Assembly (NCBI GenBank): GCA_964236495.1
Contig: CAXSBR010000006.1
Span: 1-64,000, forward strand
Reading direction: 5' to 3'
Source: CAXSBR01 sp964236495
GTDB taxonomy: Bacteria > Actinomycetota > Actinomycetes > Mycobacteriales > Jatrophihabitantaceae
Length of the DNA: 64,000 nt
In this document: positions 8,580 to 17,408 of the stretch, in pieces
How the letters are laid out: every line of letters starts with the position of its first letter
How positions within the stretch are numbered: position 1 is the stretch's first letter
Notes under the pieces: generated by a model
What the model was told of the DNA's origin: nothing
Database searches by the model: none
The model's input: only the letters and a program-made list of their open reading frames with translations
Translations under genes and position numbers: made by a program

Positions 8580-10067
8580 ATGCGTCGTTACAGGGCTCCT
8601 GCCCGTCGCCGTAGCGCGGCCAGTGTGTACGCCGCACTGGTCGGGTTGGCGCTGTTGATCTCCGGCTGCGCGGCCGGCGCCGTCGGCGGCGTGGGCACTT
8701 TCGCACCGCCGAGCAAGGCGGCCAACGTGTCGGCGAGCCAGTTCAAGATCATCGGTGACGGCGGTACCGGATTCGACCAGTTGGCTCGCAACTCCCTCAC
8801 CGACGTCGAGCAGTTCTGGGCCAAGGCGTTTCCGTCGGTATCGGGCGGCTCGGCGTTCAAGCCGCTGTCGGGAGGGGTGTACTCGGTGACGACGGGCCGT
8901 CCCAACCCGGCGGAGGAGTGCATGGCCAAGGCGCCCACCGCGGCCAACAACAACGCCTTCTACTGCTCGTTGGACGACGCGTTCGTCTACGACCGGATCG
9001 GTCTGGTCAAGATCGTGACGCAGAAGGTGGGCGTCAACTTCGCCCCGCTGGTGTTCGCCCACGAGTTCGGCCATCTGATCCAGAACCGCCTCAAGATCGA
9101 CGCCGCCTCGATTCTGCTGGAGTCCCAGGCCGACTGTGCGTCCGGTGCGTTCATGGCCACCGAGGCCGGGGTCGGAACGGTGACGTTGACCAACCGGCAC
9201 TTCGTCATCGATCCCAAGTCCTTGGACGACGTCGCCATCGGCATGATCCTGCTGCGCGACTACAGCCCGCATTCGGCCGAGGACCAGGGCTCGCACGGCA
9301 ACGGCTTTGACCGGCTCAGCGCGTTCTCCGACGGCTTCGACCACGGCGCCGCCTACTGCTACCGGGCGGCGTGGAAGGACCGCAAGTTCACCGAGCGCGG
9401 CTACGCGCCCGGCAGCACTGACGAACAGAATCAGGGCAACGAGCCCCTGTCGCAGGTGCTGGACCCCTCTCCGTCCAAGGCCGACGGCACTGGCGGCGGC
9501 GGGCTTCAGCCACAGTTGAACAAGTACTGGACGACGGCGTTCACCACCATCAAGAAGACGTTCAAACCGGTTGCGTTCAAGCCGGCCGACTCCCCGCCGT
9601 GCGGGCCTAGCTCGGCTCGGCTCGGGTACTGCGCAAACGACAACACCGTCTACTACAACCAGGCGACGGCCGCACAGCTCTACAACTCCATGCCCGTTTT
9701 GGCCAAGGGTCCCGCCGGGCAGGTGACGGTGGCGCAGAACGCACCCGGTGACTATCTGCTGGGTGCGCTGTTGAGCATGGAGTGGGGCATGGCGGTGCGC
9801 TCCCAGCTGGGCCTACCGACCGATTCAGATACCGCCCTGTTGGGCGCGTCCTGCTACGCCGGCGCCTTCGCCGAGTCGATCAACTCGATCCCCGACGACG
9901 GCAAGCCCCACTTCGCGTTGTCGCCCCAGGACATGGACGAGGCGTCGGTCGCGGTCATGCAGCAGGCCGACCAGCCCACCGTCTTCGGCCCGCGCAACAC
10001 GACGGCCTTCGAGCGGATCGCTTCATTCAAGAAGGGCTACTTCGGCACGCTCACGGCCTGCACGTGA
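8580..10067 (+). CDS. Secreted lipoprotein zinc metallopeptidase (predicted neutral metalloprotease)
   Basis: A 495-residue exported protein. It has a basic N-terminus, a hydrophobic stretch and the lipobox LISGC, so it is probably a membrane-anchored lipoprotein. The zinc-site motif HEFGH (His ~161) is followed about 20 residues on by ESQADCASG, an arrangement seen in the predicted neutral zinc metallopeptidase (YpfJ-like) group. Substrate unknown. The ATG at 8580 is chosen because it places the signal peptide first; the open frame extends further upstream into kdpE. It lies just ahead of tldD, so the neighbourhood is protease-rich, but there is no overlap that proves an operon. Confidence 0.8.
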   Translation: MRRYRAPARRRSAASVYAALVGLALLISGCAAGAVGGVGTFAPPSKAANVSASQFKIIGDGGTGFDQLARNSLTDVEQFWAKAFPSVSGGSAFKPLSGGVYSVTTGRPNPAEECMAKAPTAANNNAFYCSLDDAFVYDRIGLVKIVTQKVGVNFAPLVFAHEFGHLIQNRLKIDAASILLESQADCASGAFMATEAGVGTVTLTNRHFVIDPKSLDDVAIGMILLRDYSPHSAEDQGSHGNGFDRLSAFSDGFDHGAAYCYRAAWKDRKFTERGYAPGSTDEQNQGNEPLSQVLDPSPSKADGTGGGGLQPQLNKYWTTAFTTIKKTFKPVAFKPADSPPCGPSSARLGYCANDNTVYYNQATAAQLYNSMPVLAKGPAGQVTVAQNAPGDYLLGALLSMEWGMAVRSQLGLPTDSDTALLGASCYAGAFAESINSIPDDGKPHFALSPQDMDEASVAVMQQADQPTVFGPRNTTAFERIASFKKGYFGTLTACT

Positions 10068-10100
10068 AAACTGTCCGACCGGCTGGCTAAGGTCGCGGTC

Positions 10101-11609
10101 ATGCCCGAGCTGGATGCCGCGTTCGTCGCGCTGGACCTCGCCGGCCTATCCGCCGTCGCCCTGCAGCGCGCCACCGAACTCGGTGCGTCCTACGCGGCCG
10201 TACGCATCGTGCGGCTCCGCGACGGCATGCTGGTGCTGCACGACGCCCGCCCGGAGACGAGCACCGACAGCGTCGACATCGGGTTGTCGGTGCGCGTGAT
10301 CGTCGACGGCGGGTGGGGTTTCGCGGCCGCCGGCGAGCTCGCGGCCGGTTCGGCGGGGCGGGTCGCAGAGCAGGCGGTGGCGGTGGCCCGGCTGAGCCGA
10401 CTTTTGCAGGAGCGCGATGTGGAGCTGGCCGACGAGCCGGTCCATGCCGGCGTGCAGTGGATCGGCGACTACGACGTCAATGCCTTCGACGTGCCCGACG
10501 CCGACCGGCTGGGCCAGCTGACCGACCTGTCCGAGCGGCTGCTTGCCGCCGACGGCGTCGACCACGTTCGCGCCGGCGTCGAATTCGTGCAGGAGAATAC
10601 CTACTTCGCCGACACCGCGGGTAGCTCGATCACCCAGCAGCGGATGCGCATCGAGCCCGCGTTCACCGCCACCGCGATCACCGCCGACGGTTTCGAGACG
10701 ATGAGCAGCATCGCTCCGCCAACGGCGCGCGGCTGGGAGTACCTCACCGGCACCGGCTGGAACTTCGATGCCGAGCTGGCCGAGCTGCCCGAGCTGCTGC
10801 TCGAGCGCACCAAATCGCCGACCGTCGAGGCCGGTGCCTACGACTTGGTCATCCATCCGTCCAACCTGTGGCTGACAATCCACGAGTCGATCGGGCACGC
10901 CACCGAGCTGGACCGGGCGCTGGGCTATGAAGCCGCCTACGCCGGCACGTCGTTCGCCACGCCGGACAAGCTGGGCACGCTGCACTACGGCAGCGCCGAA
11001 ATGAATGTGCGCGGCGACCGCACGACGCCACACGGCCTGGCCACCGTCGGCTACGACGACGAGGGCGTGGCGACCCAGACCTTCGACCTGATCCAGGCCG
11101 GGCGCCTGGTGGGCTACCAGATCAATCGGGAGATGGCCGCACTGCCGGTCGCTGCGTTCGCCGGTGGGCGCTCCAACGGCTGCGCGTTCGCCGAGTCCGC
11201 CGGCTACATCCCGCTGCAGCGGATGCCCAACGTGTCGCTGCTGGCCGATCCTGCCGGACCGACGACCGAGGACCTGATCGCCGGTGTGGAGCGCGGGCTC
11301 TACGTCGTCGGGGACAAGTCGTGGTCTATAGACATGCAGCGCTACAACTTCCAGTTCACCGCCCAGCGCTTCTACCGCATCGAGAACGGCCGGCTGGCCG
11401 GTCAGGTTCGCGACGCCGCGTACCAGGCCACCACGACCGACTTCTGGAGCTCGATGGCGGCCGTCGGCGGCCCGTCGACGTACCTGCACGGCGGCGCGTT
11501 GAACTGCGGCAAGGGCCAACCCGGACAGATGGCGCCGGTCAGTCACGGCAGCCCGTCGGCCTTGTTTCGCGGCGTGCGCGTTCTCAACACCGCGCAGGAG
11601 GGTCGATGA
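10101..11609 (+). CDS. tldD: TldD, metalloprotease TldD/E catalytic subunit
   Basis: A 502-residue protein with the TldD zinc motif HESIGH (His ~261) followed by ATELDRALGYEAAYAGTSFATPDKLG. In the family, TldD pairs with TldE (PmbA) to form a heterodimeric protease that degrades unfolded peptides and matures some ribosomally made peptides such as microcin B17. The partner gene overlaps it by 4 bases (ATGA). No precursor-peptide gene is evident nearby. The ATG at 10101 gives the usual family length. Confidence 0.95.
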   Translation: MPELDAAFVALDLAGLSAVALQRATELGASYAAVRIVRLRDGMLVLHDARPETSTDSVDIGLSVRVIVDGGWGFAAAGELAAGSAGRVAEQAVAVARLSRLLQERDVELADEPVHAGVQWIGDYDVNAFDVPDADRLGQLTDLSERLLAADGVDHVRAGVEFVQENTYFADTAGSSITQQRMRIEPAFTATAITADGFETMSSIAPPTARGWEYLTGTGWNFDAELAELPELLLERTKSPTVEAGAYDLVIHPSNLWLTIHESIGHATELDRALGYEAAYAGTSFATPDKLGTLHYGSAEMNVRGDRTTPHGLATVGYDDEGVATQTFDLIQAGRLVGYQINREMAALPVAAFAGGRSNGCAFAESAGYIPLQRMPNVSLLADPAGPTTEDLIAGVERGLYVVGDKSWSIDMQRYNFQFTAQRFYRIENGRLAGQVRDAAYQATTTDFWSSMAAVGGPSTYLHGGALNCGKGQPGQMAPVSHGSPSALFRGVRVLNTAQEGR

Positions 11610-13039
11610 ACGCTCCTTCGAACGGCGCACCGACGAGCCCATCAGCACTGCCGACGCAGGAGCTGGTGGAGCTGGCATTGGCGGCCTCGGCGGCCGATGG
11701 CTGCGTGGTGCTGGGCACCGACCGCTCGCAGACCAATCTGCGCTGGGCCAACAACTCCCTCACGACGAACGGGCAGACGTCCTCGCGTTCGCTGACGGTG
11801 ATCTCGACGACGGTGTCGGGACAGGTAGGCGTCGTCAGTCGCTCGGTGAGCACGCCCGAGCAGGTGCAGCAGCTGGTGCGCGCCAGCGAGGCCGCCGCGT
11901 CGGCCAGCACGCGGGCCGACGACGTGGCGCCGCTCGTTGAGCCCTATCCGAATGATGACGACTGGGCCGGCGACCCGGCGCGCACGTCGATCGAGGTGTT
12001 CTCCGAGCTGACCGACGGCCTGGGTCCGGCGCTGGCCACCGCGCGCACGAGTGACCGGGCGCTGTTCGGGTTCGCCGAGCACCTCGTCACGTCTACGTAT
12101 CTCGGCACCTCGACCGGTCTGCGGCGCCGGCACGACCAGCCCACCGGCCGGCTCGAGCTCAACGCCAAGTCCCCGGACTATGTGCGCTCGGCGTGGAACG
12201 GCGTGCAAACGCGCGACTTCCGCGACGTCGACGTGGCCGAGATGACCACCGGGCTCACCGAGCGACTGGGCTGGGCGCGCCGTTCGATCGAGCTGCCCGC
12301 CGGCCGCTATGAGACGTTGCTGCCGCCGAGCTGCGTGGCCGATCTGCTGCTCATGGCGTACTTCTCCGCCGCCGCCCGGGACGCAGCCGAAGGTCGCAGC
12401 GTCTTCTCCGGGCGTGCTGCGGGCGTGACGCGTCTGGGCGAGCGGTTGTCTGACGTCGCGCTGTCGCTGTACTCCGACCCGGCCGAGCCAGGGCTGGAGA
12501 CGGCGCCGTTCGCGATTGCGCACGCATCGCAGGGCGCAGCGCAGTCGGTGTTCGACAACGGCGCGCCCCGAGAGCGCACGGACTGGGTCCGCGACGGCGC
12601 GCTCACCACGCTGGCGTCCAACCGCAGCTATGCCGCAGCTGCGGGGGCCTTTTCTGCGCAGGAGCCCGCGCATCCGTTCATCGACAACCTGATCGGCGAC
12701 GCCGGTGGCACCAAGACGCTGCCGGAGATGATCGCCGACACCGAGCGTGGCCTGCTGTTGACGACGTTGTGGTACATCCGCGAGGTGGATCCGCAGACGC
12801 TGCTGGTCACCGGCCTCACCCGCGACGGCGTCTACCTCATCGAGAACGGCGAGGTGCAGGGCGCGGTGAACAACTTCCGCTTCAACGAGTCGCCGGTGGA
12901 TCTCCTGGGGCGGATCACCCAGGTCGGCCGCACCGAGGCGACCCTGCCGCGCGAAATGGGCGACTGGTTCTCCCGCGCCGCCATGCCGACGCTGCGGGTG
13001 CGCGACTTCACCATGAGCAGCGTCAGCGCCGCCTCCTGA
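11606..13039 (+). CDS. tldE: TldE (PmbA), non-catalytic partner of TldD
   Basis: A 477-residue PmbA/TldE homologue. It shares the TldD/PmbA fold (NRSYAAAAGAFSAQEPAHPFIDNLIG, GLLLTTLWYIREVDPQTLLVTGLTRDGVYLIENGE) but has no HExxxH motif, as expected for the non-metal subunit. It starts at the ATG overlapping the tldD stop, so the two are co-translated. Confidence 0.94.
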   Translation: MNAPSNGAPTSPSALPTQELVELALAASAADGCVVLGTDRSQTNLRWANNSLTTNGQTSSRSLTVISTTVSGQVGVVSRSVSTPEQVQQLVRASEAAASASTRADDVAPLVEPYPNDDDWAGDPARTSIEVFSELTDGLGPALATARTSDRALFGFAEHLVTSTYLGTSTGLRRRHDQPTGRLELNAKSPDYVRSAWNGVQTRDFRDVDVAEMTTGLTERLGWARRSIELPAGRYETLLPPSCVADLLLMAYFSAAARDAAEGRSVFSGRAAGVTRLGERLSDVALSLYSDPAEPGLETAPFAIAHASQGAAQSVFDNGAPRERTDWVRDGALTTLASNRSYAAAAGAFSAQEPAHPFIDNLIGDAGGTKTLPEMIADTERGLLLTTLWYIREVDPQTLLVTGLTRDGVYLIENGEVQGAVNNFRFNESPVDLLGRITQVGRTEATLPREMGDWFSRAAMPTLRVRDFTMSSVSAAS

Positions 13040-13069
13040 AGGGGGTTGGGGCGACCCGGCGTCAGCAGG

Positions 13070-13340
13070 TCAGCTTGCGTGCAGGTAGGCACCAATCGCG
13101 CGCCGAACGATGTCGGACACGTGGTCTGGTCTCGTGCGGCGCGCAACAACAGATCGCGTTTGACGTTGGGGTCCAGGCGGCGGGACCGCCTGGCCGGTCC
13201 AGTACAACCAGTTCCAGCAGGTTCGCCGCTCGATCTGGTCCCAGGTGGATCGCGTTCCACTGGTTGGCTGAGCCGGCGTTGTGAGGGCCTGCTGGGGCCG
13301 CGCCGCGCGTGCAGGTGACACCGTCGATCGTGCCACTCGT
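13070..13340 (-). pseudogene. Degenerate small-gene remnant, possibly a decayed toxin-antitoxin pair
   Basis: The minus strand between tldE and the GH43 gene reads as protein only in pieces. One frame near 13180-13270 gives GPDRAANLLELVVLDRPGGP. The frame around 13130-13200 gives RRLDPNVKRDLLLRAARD, and after a frameshift 13072-13140 gives RPDHVSDIVRRAIGAYLHAS then a stop. The last two joined look like a small antitoxin-type helix-strand protein, and the first looks like the end of a small toxin-type protein. No intact start or continuous frame survives. Assignment is tentative; the remaining bases of this 376-base gap show nothing else. Confidence 0.3.
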
Positions 13341-13415
13341 CACGGCCGTCAAGGCCGGCCCCCGTAGTCGTTCACGTGGTTGGCTACCTCGTAGTCCGTC
13401 GATCAGAGCGCTCGA

Positions 13416-14576
13416 TCAGTGCGGGGCAGGCTGACGTGCGACCGACGGTCTTGCCACCACAGGACCGTGCGCGGTCCAGCGCACCCGGCTCAGCCAGAGC
13501 TGTCGTCCGGGCCTGTCGCCGCCAACGTTATTGGGCGACCAGGCGTGGAAGGCCAACCAGGTCTGGCCGGAGGGCGTCGTGACGACGTAACCGTGCCCGG
13601 GGCCGATCGCCCGCGCGGTGGAGGTGAGAACGGGTTCGGCCGAATTGTGGCACGGTCCCGTCGGGCCGGCGCAGCTGGCCACCCCCTCGGCGTATCGGGC
13701 GCCGGCGTAGTTGTTGGCTGCGTAGAACAGCCAGTACCGGCCGCCGTGGAACACCATTTCCGGACCCTCGATGAGGTTGCCCTGCCAGGGCTTGGTCTTT
13801 GCCAGCAGGATCGTCGGCGTGCCCCTGAGGGTCATCGCGTCGGCCGACAGCGGCTGGGACCACAGATCGACGTCGTAGCCACAGCAGTTGCCGTCGTTCT
13901 TCCACAGCAGATGCAACGTGCCGTCGGGAGCGCGCAACGGCGACGGGTCGATCGAACCGCCCTTCTCGTTCTGGCAAACCAGCGCGCTGTCGTGGTCGTC
14001 GAGGAAGGGGCCCAGCGGCGAACTCGCGTAGGCGCGCCCGATGCGCTGGGTGCCGGTCGCGGTGTCAGGTGCGGTGTAGAAGAGCACGAACCCGGCACCG
14101 ACCTGGATCACTTCTGGGGCCCAGGTGTCGCCCTCGGTGGTCCACGCAGCGTCGAGCTGCGGCATGGCATCGCCCTGGGCCGTCCAGGTAACCAGGTCCG
14201 GCGACGTCATCACCGGCACGTTCGCCGAGCTGGAATTGGTGCTGTACGCAAAGTAAGTCGAACCGACCCGCAGGATTGCCGGATCTGGGAAGTTCTGGCC
14301 GAACACTGGATTGACGAAGCTCGTCGCGGACCTGCCGGGCGCTGGCGTGGCCCGGCCAGCAGGTCGGGTAGGGGCGGCGCGAGTCGCGGTGGACGGCCGC
14401 GACGAAGGCTCCGATGCCGTGGCGAGATTCGAGATCGTCGAGACGTGCGGGGGTGCCGGAACAGTCGACGATGCGGCCGACGTCGGCAAGCCGTGGCTCG
14501 GCGAGCATGCCGTCCCGCCGACTGTCACGAACGTGGCCGATGCCAGGCCGCCAAGGCGGCTGGTCGCCCGCGTCAA
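13416..14576 (-). CDS. GH43-family glycoside hydrolase lipoprotein
   Basis: A 386-residue secreted glycosidase. The N-terminus has a signal peptide ending near GGTAC, then a Ser/Thr/Pro-rich linker, then a five-bladed propeller typical of GH43: FPDPAI near the start (catalytic base Asp), WAPEVIQVG, GSIDPSPLRAPDG (pKa-modulating Asp) and EGPEMVF (acid Glu). GH43 enzymes usually cut arabinan- or xylan-type side chains. The likely start is TTG 14576, overlapping the stop of the upstream isomerase (TTGA). It is the last gene of the minus-strand sugar operon, so it probably releases the sugar that the operon imports. Confidence 0.8.
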   Translation of the reverse strand: MTRATSRLGGLASATFVTVGGTACSPSHGLPTSAASSTVPAPPHVSTISNLATASEPSSRPSTATRAAPTRPAGRATPAPGRSATSFVNPVFGQNFPDPAILRVGSTYFAYSTNSSSANVPVMTSPDLVTWTAQGDAMPQLDAAWTTEGDTWAPEVIQVGAGFVLFYTAPDTATGTQRIGRAYASSPLGPFLDDHDSALVCQNEKGGSIDPSPLRAPDGTLHLLWKNDGNCCGYDVDLWSQPLSADAMTLRGTPTILLAKTKPWQGNLIEGPEMVFHGGRYWLFYAANNYAGARYAEGVASCAGPTGPCHNSAEPVLTSTARAIGPGHGYVVTTPSGQTWLAFHAWSPNNVGGDRPGRQLWLSRVRWTAHGPVVARPSVARQPAPH

Positions 14577-15373
14577 CCGCGCAGCAGGGCAGAGACCTGC
14601 GGCAGTACCACCGCCGGGTCGCCGGACAGGCTGCATTCCATCGCGTACCACCCGTCGTATCCCGCTTCGGCCAGCGCGTCCATCGGACCGGCGAAGTCGA
14701 CGTGCCCCGTGCCCGGCTCCAGCCGGCTCGAGTCGCCCAGCTGCATGTGGGCGAGGTAGGTCGCGGCGGCCCGCACGGACTCGGTGACGTCGAGTTCTTC
14801 GATGTTCATGTGGAAGAAGTCCCCGATCATCCGGGCCGAATCCAGTCCGATCTCCTTCAGATAGCCGATTCCCTGCTCGAGGGTGTTGACCATGTAGTCC
14901 TCGAAGCGGTTGAGCGGCTCGAGCAAGACGATGCCGCCCTCGCGCTGGGCGTGTTCGGCTATTTCGGTGAGCCCCGCCAGCACGTGCTCGTGCGTCTCCT
15001 CGTCCGAGCGGGGCGGGGTGAACGGCGGCAGAGCGCGCGAGAAGAGCCCGAACGCGGCCGGGGTGACCGCGCCGAAGCCGCCGGCCTCGACGATCACCGA
15101 GATCAGTTCCTTGATCCCGTCGACCGCGCTGGCCCGCTTGTCGGCATCGAAGTCGCCCAGGAAGTGGTCCATCGCCACACAGACCGTGGGCAGTGGCACG
15201 CCGGCATCGCGCGCCGCGCGGAGCTCGGGCAGGCGAGCGCGGAATGCGCCCCCGCCCCCGCCGAGCAGTTCGATGCCGTCGAAGCCGACCGATTGCGCGA
15301 ACTCCCACTTCTCGATGAGGTTGTTCCCGTGCAGCATGTGTTCCTGCGCGGACAGTTTGATCTGACGAGGCAC
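14573..15373 (-). CDS. Sugar phosphate isomerase/epimerase-type TIM-barrel protein
   Basis: A 266-residue AP-endonuclease-2/xylose-isomerase-like TIM barrel. Metal-ligand positions are recognisable: Glu in LLEPLNRFEDYM, His/Asp in IGDFFHMNIEE, His in YLAHMQLGDSSR and Glu near the end in WYAMECSLSGDP. Members include isomerases, epimerases and the lyases of 3-keto-sugar pathways. It is in the same transcription unit as the Gfo/Idh/MocA oxidoreductase and ABC importer, so a step in breakdown of the imported sugar is likely. Substrate unknown. Confidence 0.8.
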   Translation of the reverse strand: MPRQIKLSAQEHMLHGNNLIEKWEFAQSVGFDGIELLGGGGGAFRARLPELRAARDAGVPLPTVCVAMDHFLGDFDADKRASAVDGIKELISVIVEAGGFGAVTPAAFGLFSRALPPFTPPRSDEETHEHVLAGLTEIAEHAQREGGIVLLEPLNRFEDYMVNTLEQGIGYLKEIGLDSARMIGDFFHMNIEELDVTESVRAAATYLAHMQLGDSSRLEPGTGHVDFAGPMDALAEAGYDGWYAMECSLSGDPAVVLPQVSALLRG

Positions 15374-15406
15374 GGTGGCAGCCTTTCCGAAGCTAATGGA
15401 GAACGT

Positions 15407-16450
15407 TCACTGCTCGAAAGTGAGCACGACCTGGACGGCTTCGGCGGCGCGGTGGTCGAGCAGCTCGAAGGCCGCCGGCGCCTGGTCGATCGACATCCGG
15501 TGGGTGACCAGGCTCGCCAGGTCGATACGCCCGGCCGCGGCCAGCTCGATCACCGTGCGCTGCAGGCGCAGCTCGTTCCAGCGATGCGCAACGGCCGGGC
15601 TGACGCCCGAGATCTGCGAGCAGACGATGTCGATGCGGTTGTGGTGGAACTCCTCTCCGAGCACCAGCGGCGTGCCACCGCCCTGGAAGAATCCGGAGCA
15701 GATCACCTTGCTGTTGTAGGCGGTCGCCTTGATCGCCTCGGCCAGCGCGGCATAGACGCCGCTGATTTCGATCGAGACGTCGGCACCGCGCCCGCCGGTG
15801 AGTCGTTTGATTTGCACCGCGGCCGACTCGGAGACGTTGACGGTGTGTGTGGCGCCCAGGCGGCTGGACAGTTCCAGCCGGGCGTCGATGGCGTCGACGG
15901 TGATGACCTCGCCGCCGTTCAGCCGGGCCAGCTGGGCTACGATCTGCCCGGGCACGCCCTGGCCGAACACGGCAACGGTCTCGCCGACGTGGATGTTGGC
16001 GTCGAGGATCGAGTTCAGCGCGATCGCGCCGATGTGGGCGAAGATGCCGATGATCGGGTCGGCGCCGGGGGGCATGATGCGCTGTGCGGCGTACTCACCG
16101 GACAGGCGGGCGCTGCTCTTGTGCCCCCACGTCCCGAAGATCACGTCGCCCTCGACCACACCGGTGACGTCGTGGCCCACCTCGACGACCCGGCCGACCT
16201 CCTCGTAGCCCCAGCCTTCGACGGGGTACTCGAAGCTGTGCTCGCCCTCGACGAACATCCGGTTCTGCTCGTCCCAGCGTTTGGTCAGGTAGGGGTTGGA
16301 GCCGCGGTACGCCGTCAGTTCGGTCCCCGCGGAGATGCCGGAGTAGATCGTGGCGACGCGAACCTGGTCGGGCTCGAGCGCCGGTTCGTCCAGGGGATGG
16401 ACGTCCGCGGCATGCGGGCCGGTGAAGCGGACGACGACGGGCGCGGACAT
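15407..16450 (-). CDS. Medium-chain dehydrogenase/reductase of the zinc-alcohol-dehydrogenase superfamily
   Basis: A 347-residue MDR protein with a GroES-like N-terminal domain and a Rossmann domain (VAVFGQGVPGQIVAQLARL). The residue that normally supplies catalytic zinc is replaced: the usual C-G-T-D/E is SAGTEL here. It therefore belongs to the MDR branch without a conventional zinc site. The ATG at 16450, preceded by GAAAGG, is preferred to an upstream in-frame ATG that would add 27 basic residues. It probably oxidises or reduces an intermediate in the operon's sugar pathway. Confidence 0.8.
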   Translation of the reverse strand: MSAPVVVRFTGPHAADVHPLDEPALEPDQVRVATIYSGISAGTELTAYRGSNPYLTKRWDEQNRMFVEGEHSFEYPVEGWGYEEVGRVVEVGHDVTGVVEGDVIFGTWGHKSSARLSGEYAAQRIMPPGADPIIGIFAHIGAIALNSILDANIHVGETVAVFGQGVPGQIVAQLARLNGGEVITVDAIDARLELSSRLGATHTVNVSESAAVQIKRLTGGRGADVSIEISGVYAALAEAIKATAYNSKVICSGFFQGGGTPLVLGEEFHHNRIDIVCSQISGVSPAVAHRWNELRLQRTVIELAAAGRIDLASLVTHRMSIDQAPAAFELLDHRAAEAVQVVLTFEQ

Positions 16451-16514
16451 GGGTGTGCCTTTCGATCGGCGAGGTCGGTGGGTATGTCGAGGTCGGGAGG
16501 TGTTTCGGGGTTCG

Positions 16515-17408
16515 TCAGCCTTTGAGGCCACTCATGGTGATGCCTTCGATGAAGTACTTCTGGGCAGCCAGATACACGGCGATCACAGGTATGAGGCCGA
16601 TGACGTTGCCGGCCATCAGAGTCGGCCAATCCGTGCTGTGGGCCGAGTTGAGGAACTGCAGGCCGACGGGCAAGGTGAACTTGCTGGTGGAGTCGATCAT
16701 CACCAGTGGCCAGAGGAATGCGTTCCACACGTCCATGAAGCCCAAGACGGCGACGACGGCCAGGGCCGACTTCGACAGCGGCAGCACGATGGAGGTGAAC
16801 ACCCGCCAGTGGCTGGCTCCGTCGATGCGCGCGGCGTCCTCCAGCTCGCGCGGGATCGACAGGAAGAACTGCCGCAGCAGGAAGATGGCAAACGCGTCGC
16901 TGAGCTTGGGCACGATCAACGCGAAGTGCGTGTTGTACCAATGCAGCTGGCGGATGAGCACGAAGCCCGGCACCAGGGTGACCTCGTCGGGCACCATCAG
17001 TACGGTGAGGAAGGCATAGAAGATGTAGTCGCGCCCTGGAAAGCGCAGCCGGGCGAACGCGTAGGCGGCCATCGAGGTGAACACCAGCCGCCCGCAGATA
17101 GCCAGAATGACGATGTAGGTCGAGTTGAAGATCCATCTGCCGATGGGCAGCTCGTGCCACAGATTGCTGTAGTTCGACCACCGCGGATGCGGCGGCACTA
17201 TCTGCCAGGGGTCGTTGAAGATGGTGTCGATCGTCTTGACCGAACTGGACAGCGTCCAGATGAACGGCACCAGGGCGATGACTGCGACTACACACAGCAT
17301 GAAATAGGCGAATGCCTTGCGGCGCCATCCGCCGTTACGCGCCGCCGACGAGTGCAGCCCTCCGATGTCGGCCGGCCCCTTGTCGGGTCGTGCCTCAACC
17401 GAAGTCAT
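16515..17408 (-). CDS. Carbohydrate ABC transporter permease (MalG type)
   Basis: A 297-residue permease with six predicted membrane helices and the ABC-binding EAA loop EDAARIDGASHWRVFTSIVLPLSK. It ends in EGITMSGLKG, a typical CUT1 C-terminus. It overlaps the neighbouring permease by 14 bases and works with it and the binding protein to import a sugar. No ATP-binding subunit is encoded in the cluster; CUT1 systems often share one MsmK-like ATPase encoded elsewhere. Confidence 0.93.
   Translation of the reverse strand: MTSVEARPDKGPADIGGLHSSAARNGGWRRKAFAYFMLCVVAVIALVPFIWTLSSSVKTIDTIFNDPWQIVPPHPRWSNYSNLWHELPIGRWIFNSTYIVILAICGRLVFTSMAAYAFARLRFPGRDYIFYAFLTVLMVPDEVTLVPGFVLIRQLHWYNTHFALIVPKLSDAFAIFLLRQFFLSIPRELEDAARIDGASHWRVFTSIVLPLSKSALAVVAVLGFMDVWNAFLWPLVMIDSTSKFTLPVGLQFLNSAHSTDWPTLMAGNVIGLIPVIAVYLAAQKYFIEGITMSGLKG

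Noticed and set aside
14414..16525. 703-codon plus-strand open frame across the isomerase and MDR genes
   Set aside because: Its sequence is low complexity and antisense to two well-supported minus-strand genes.
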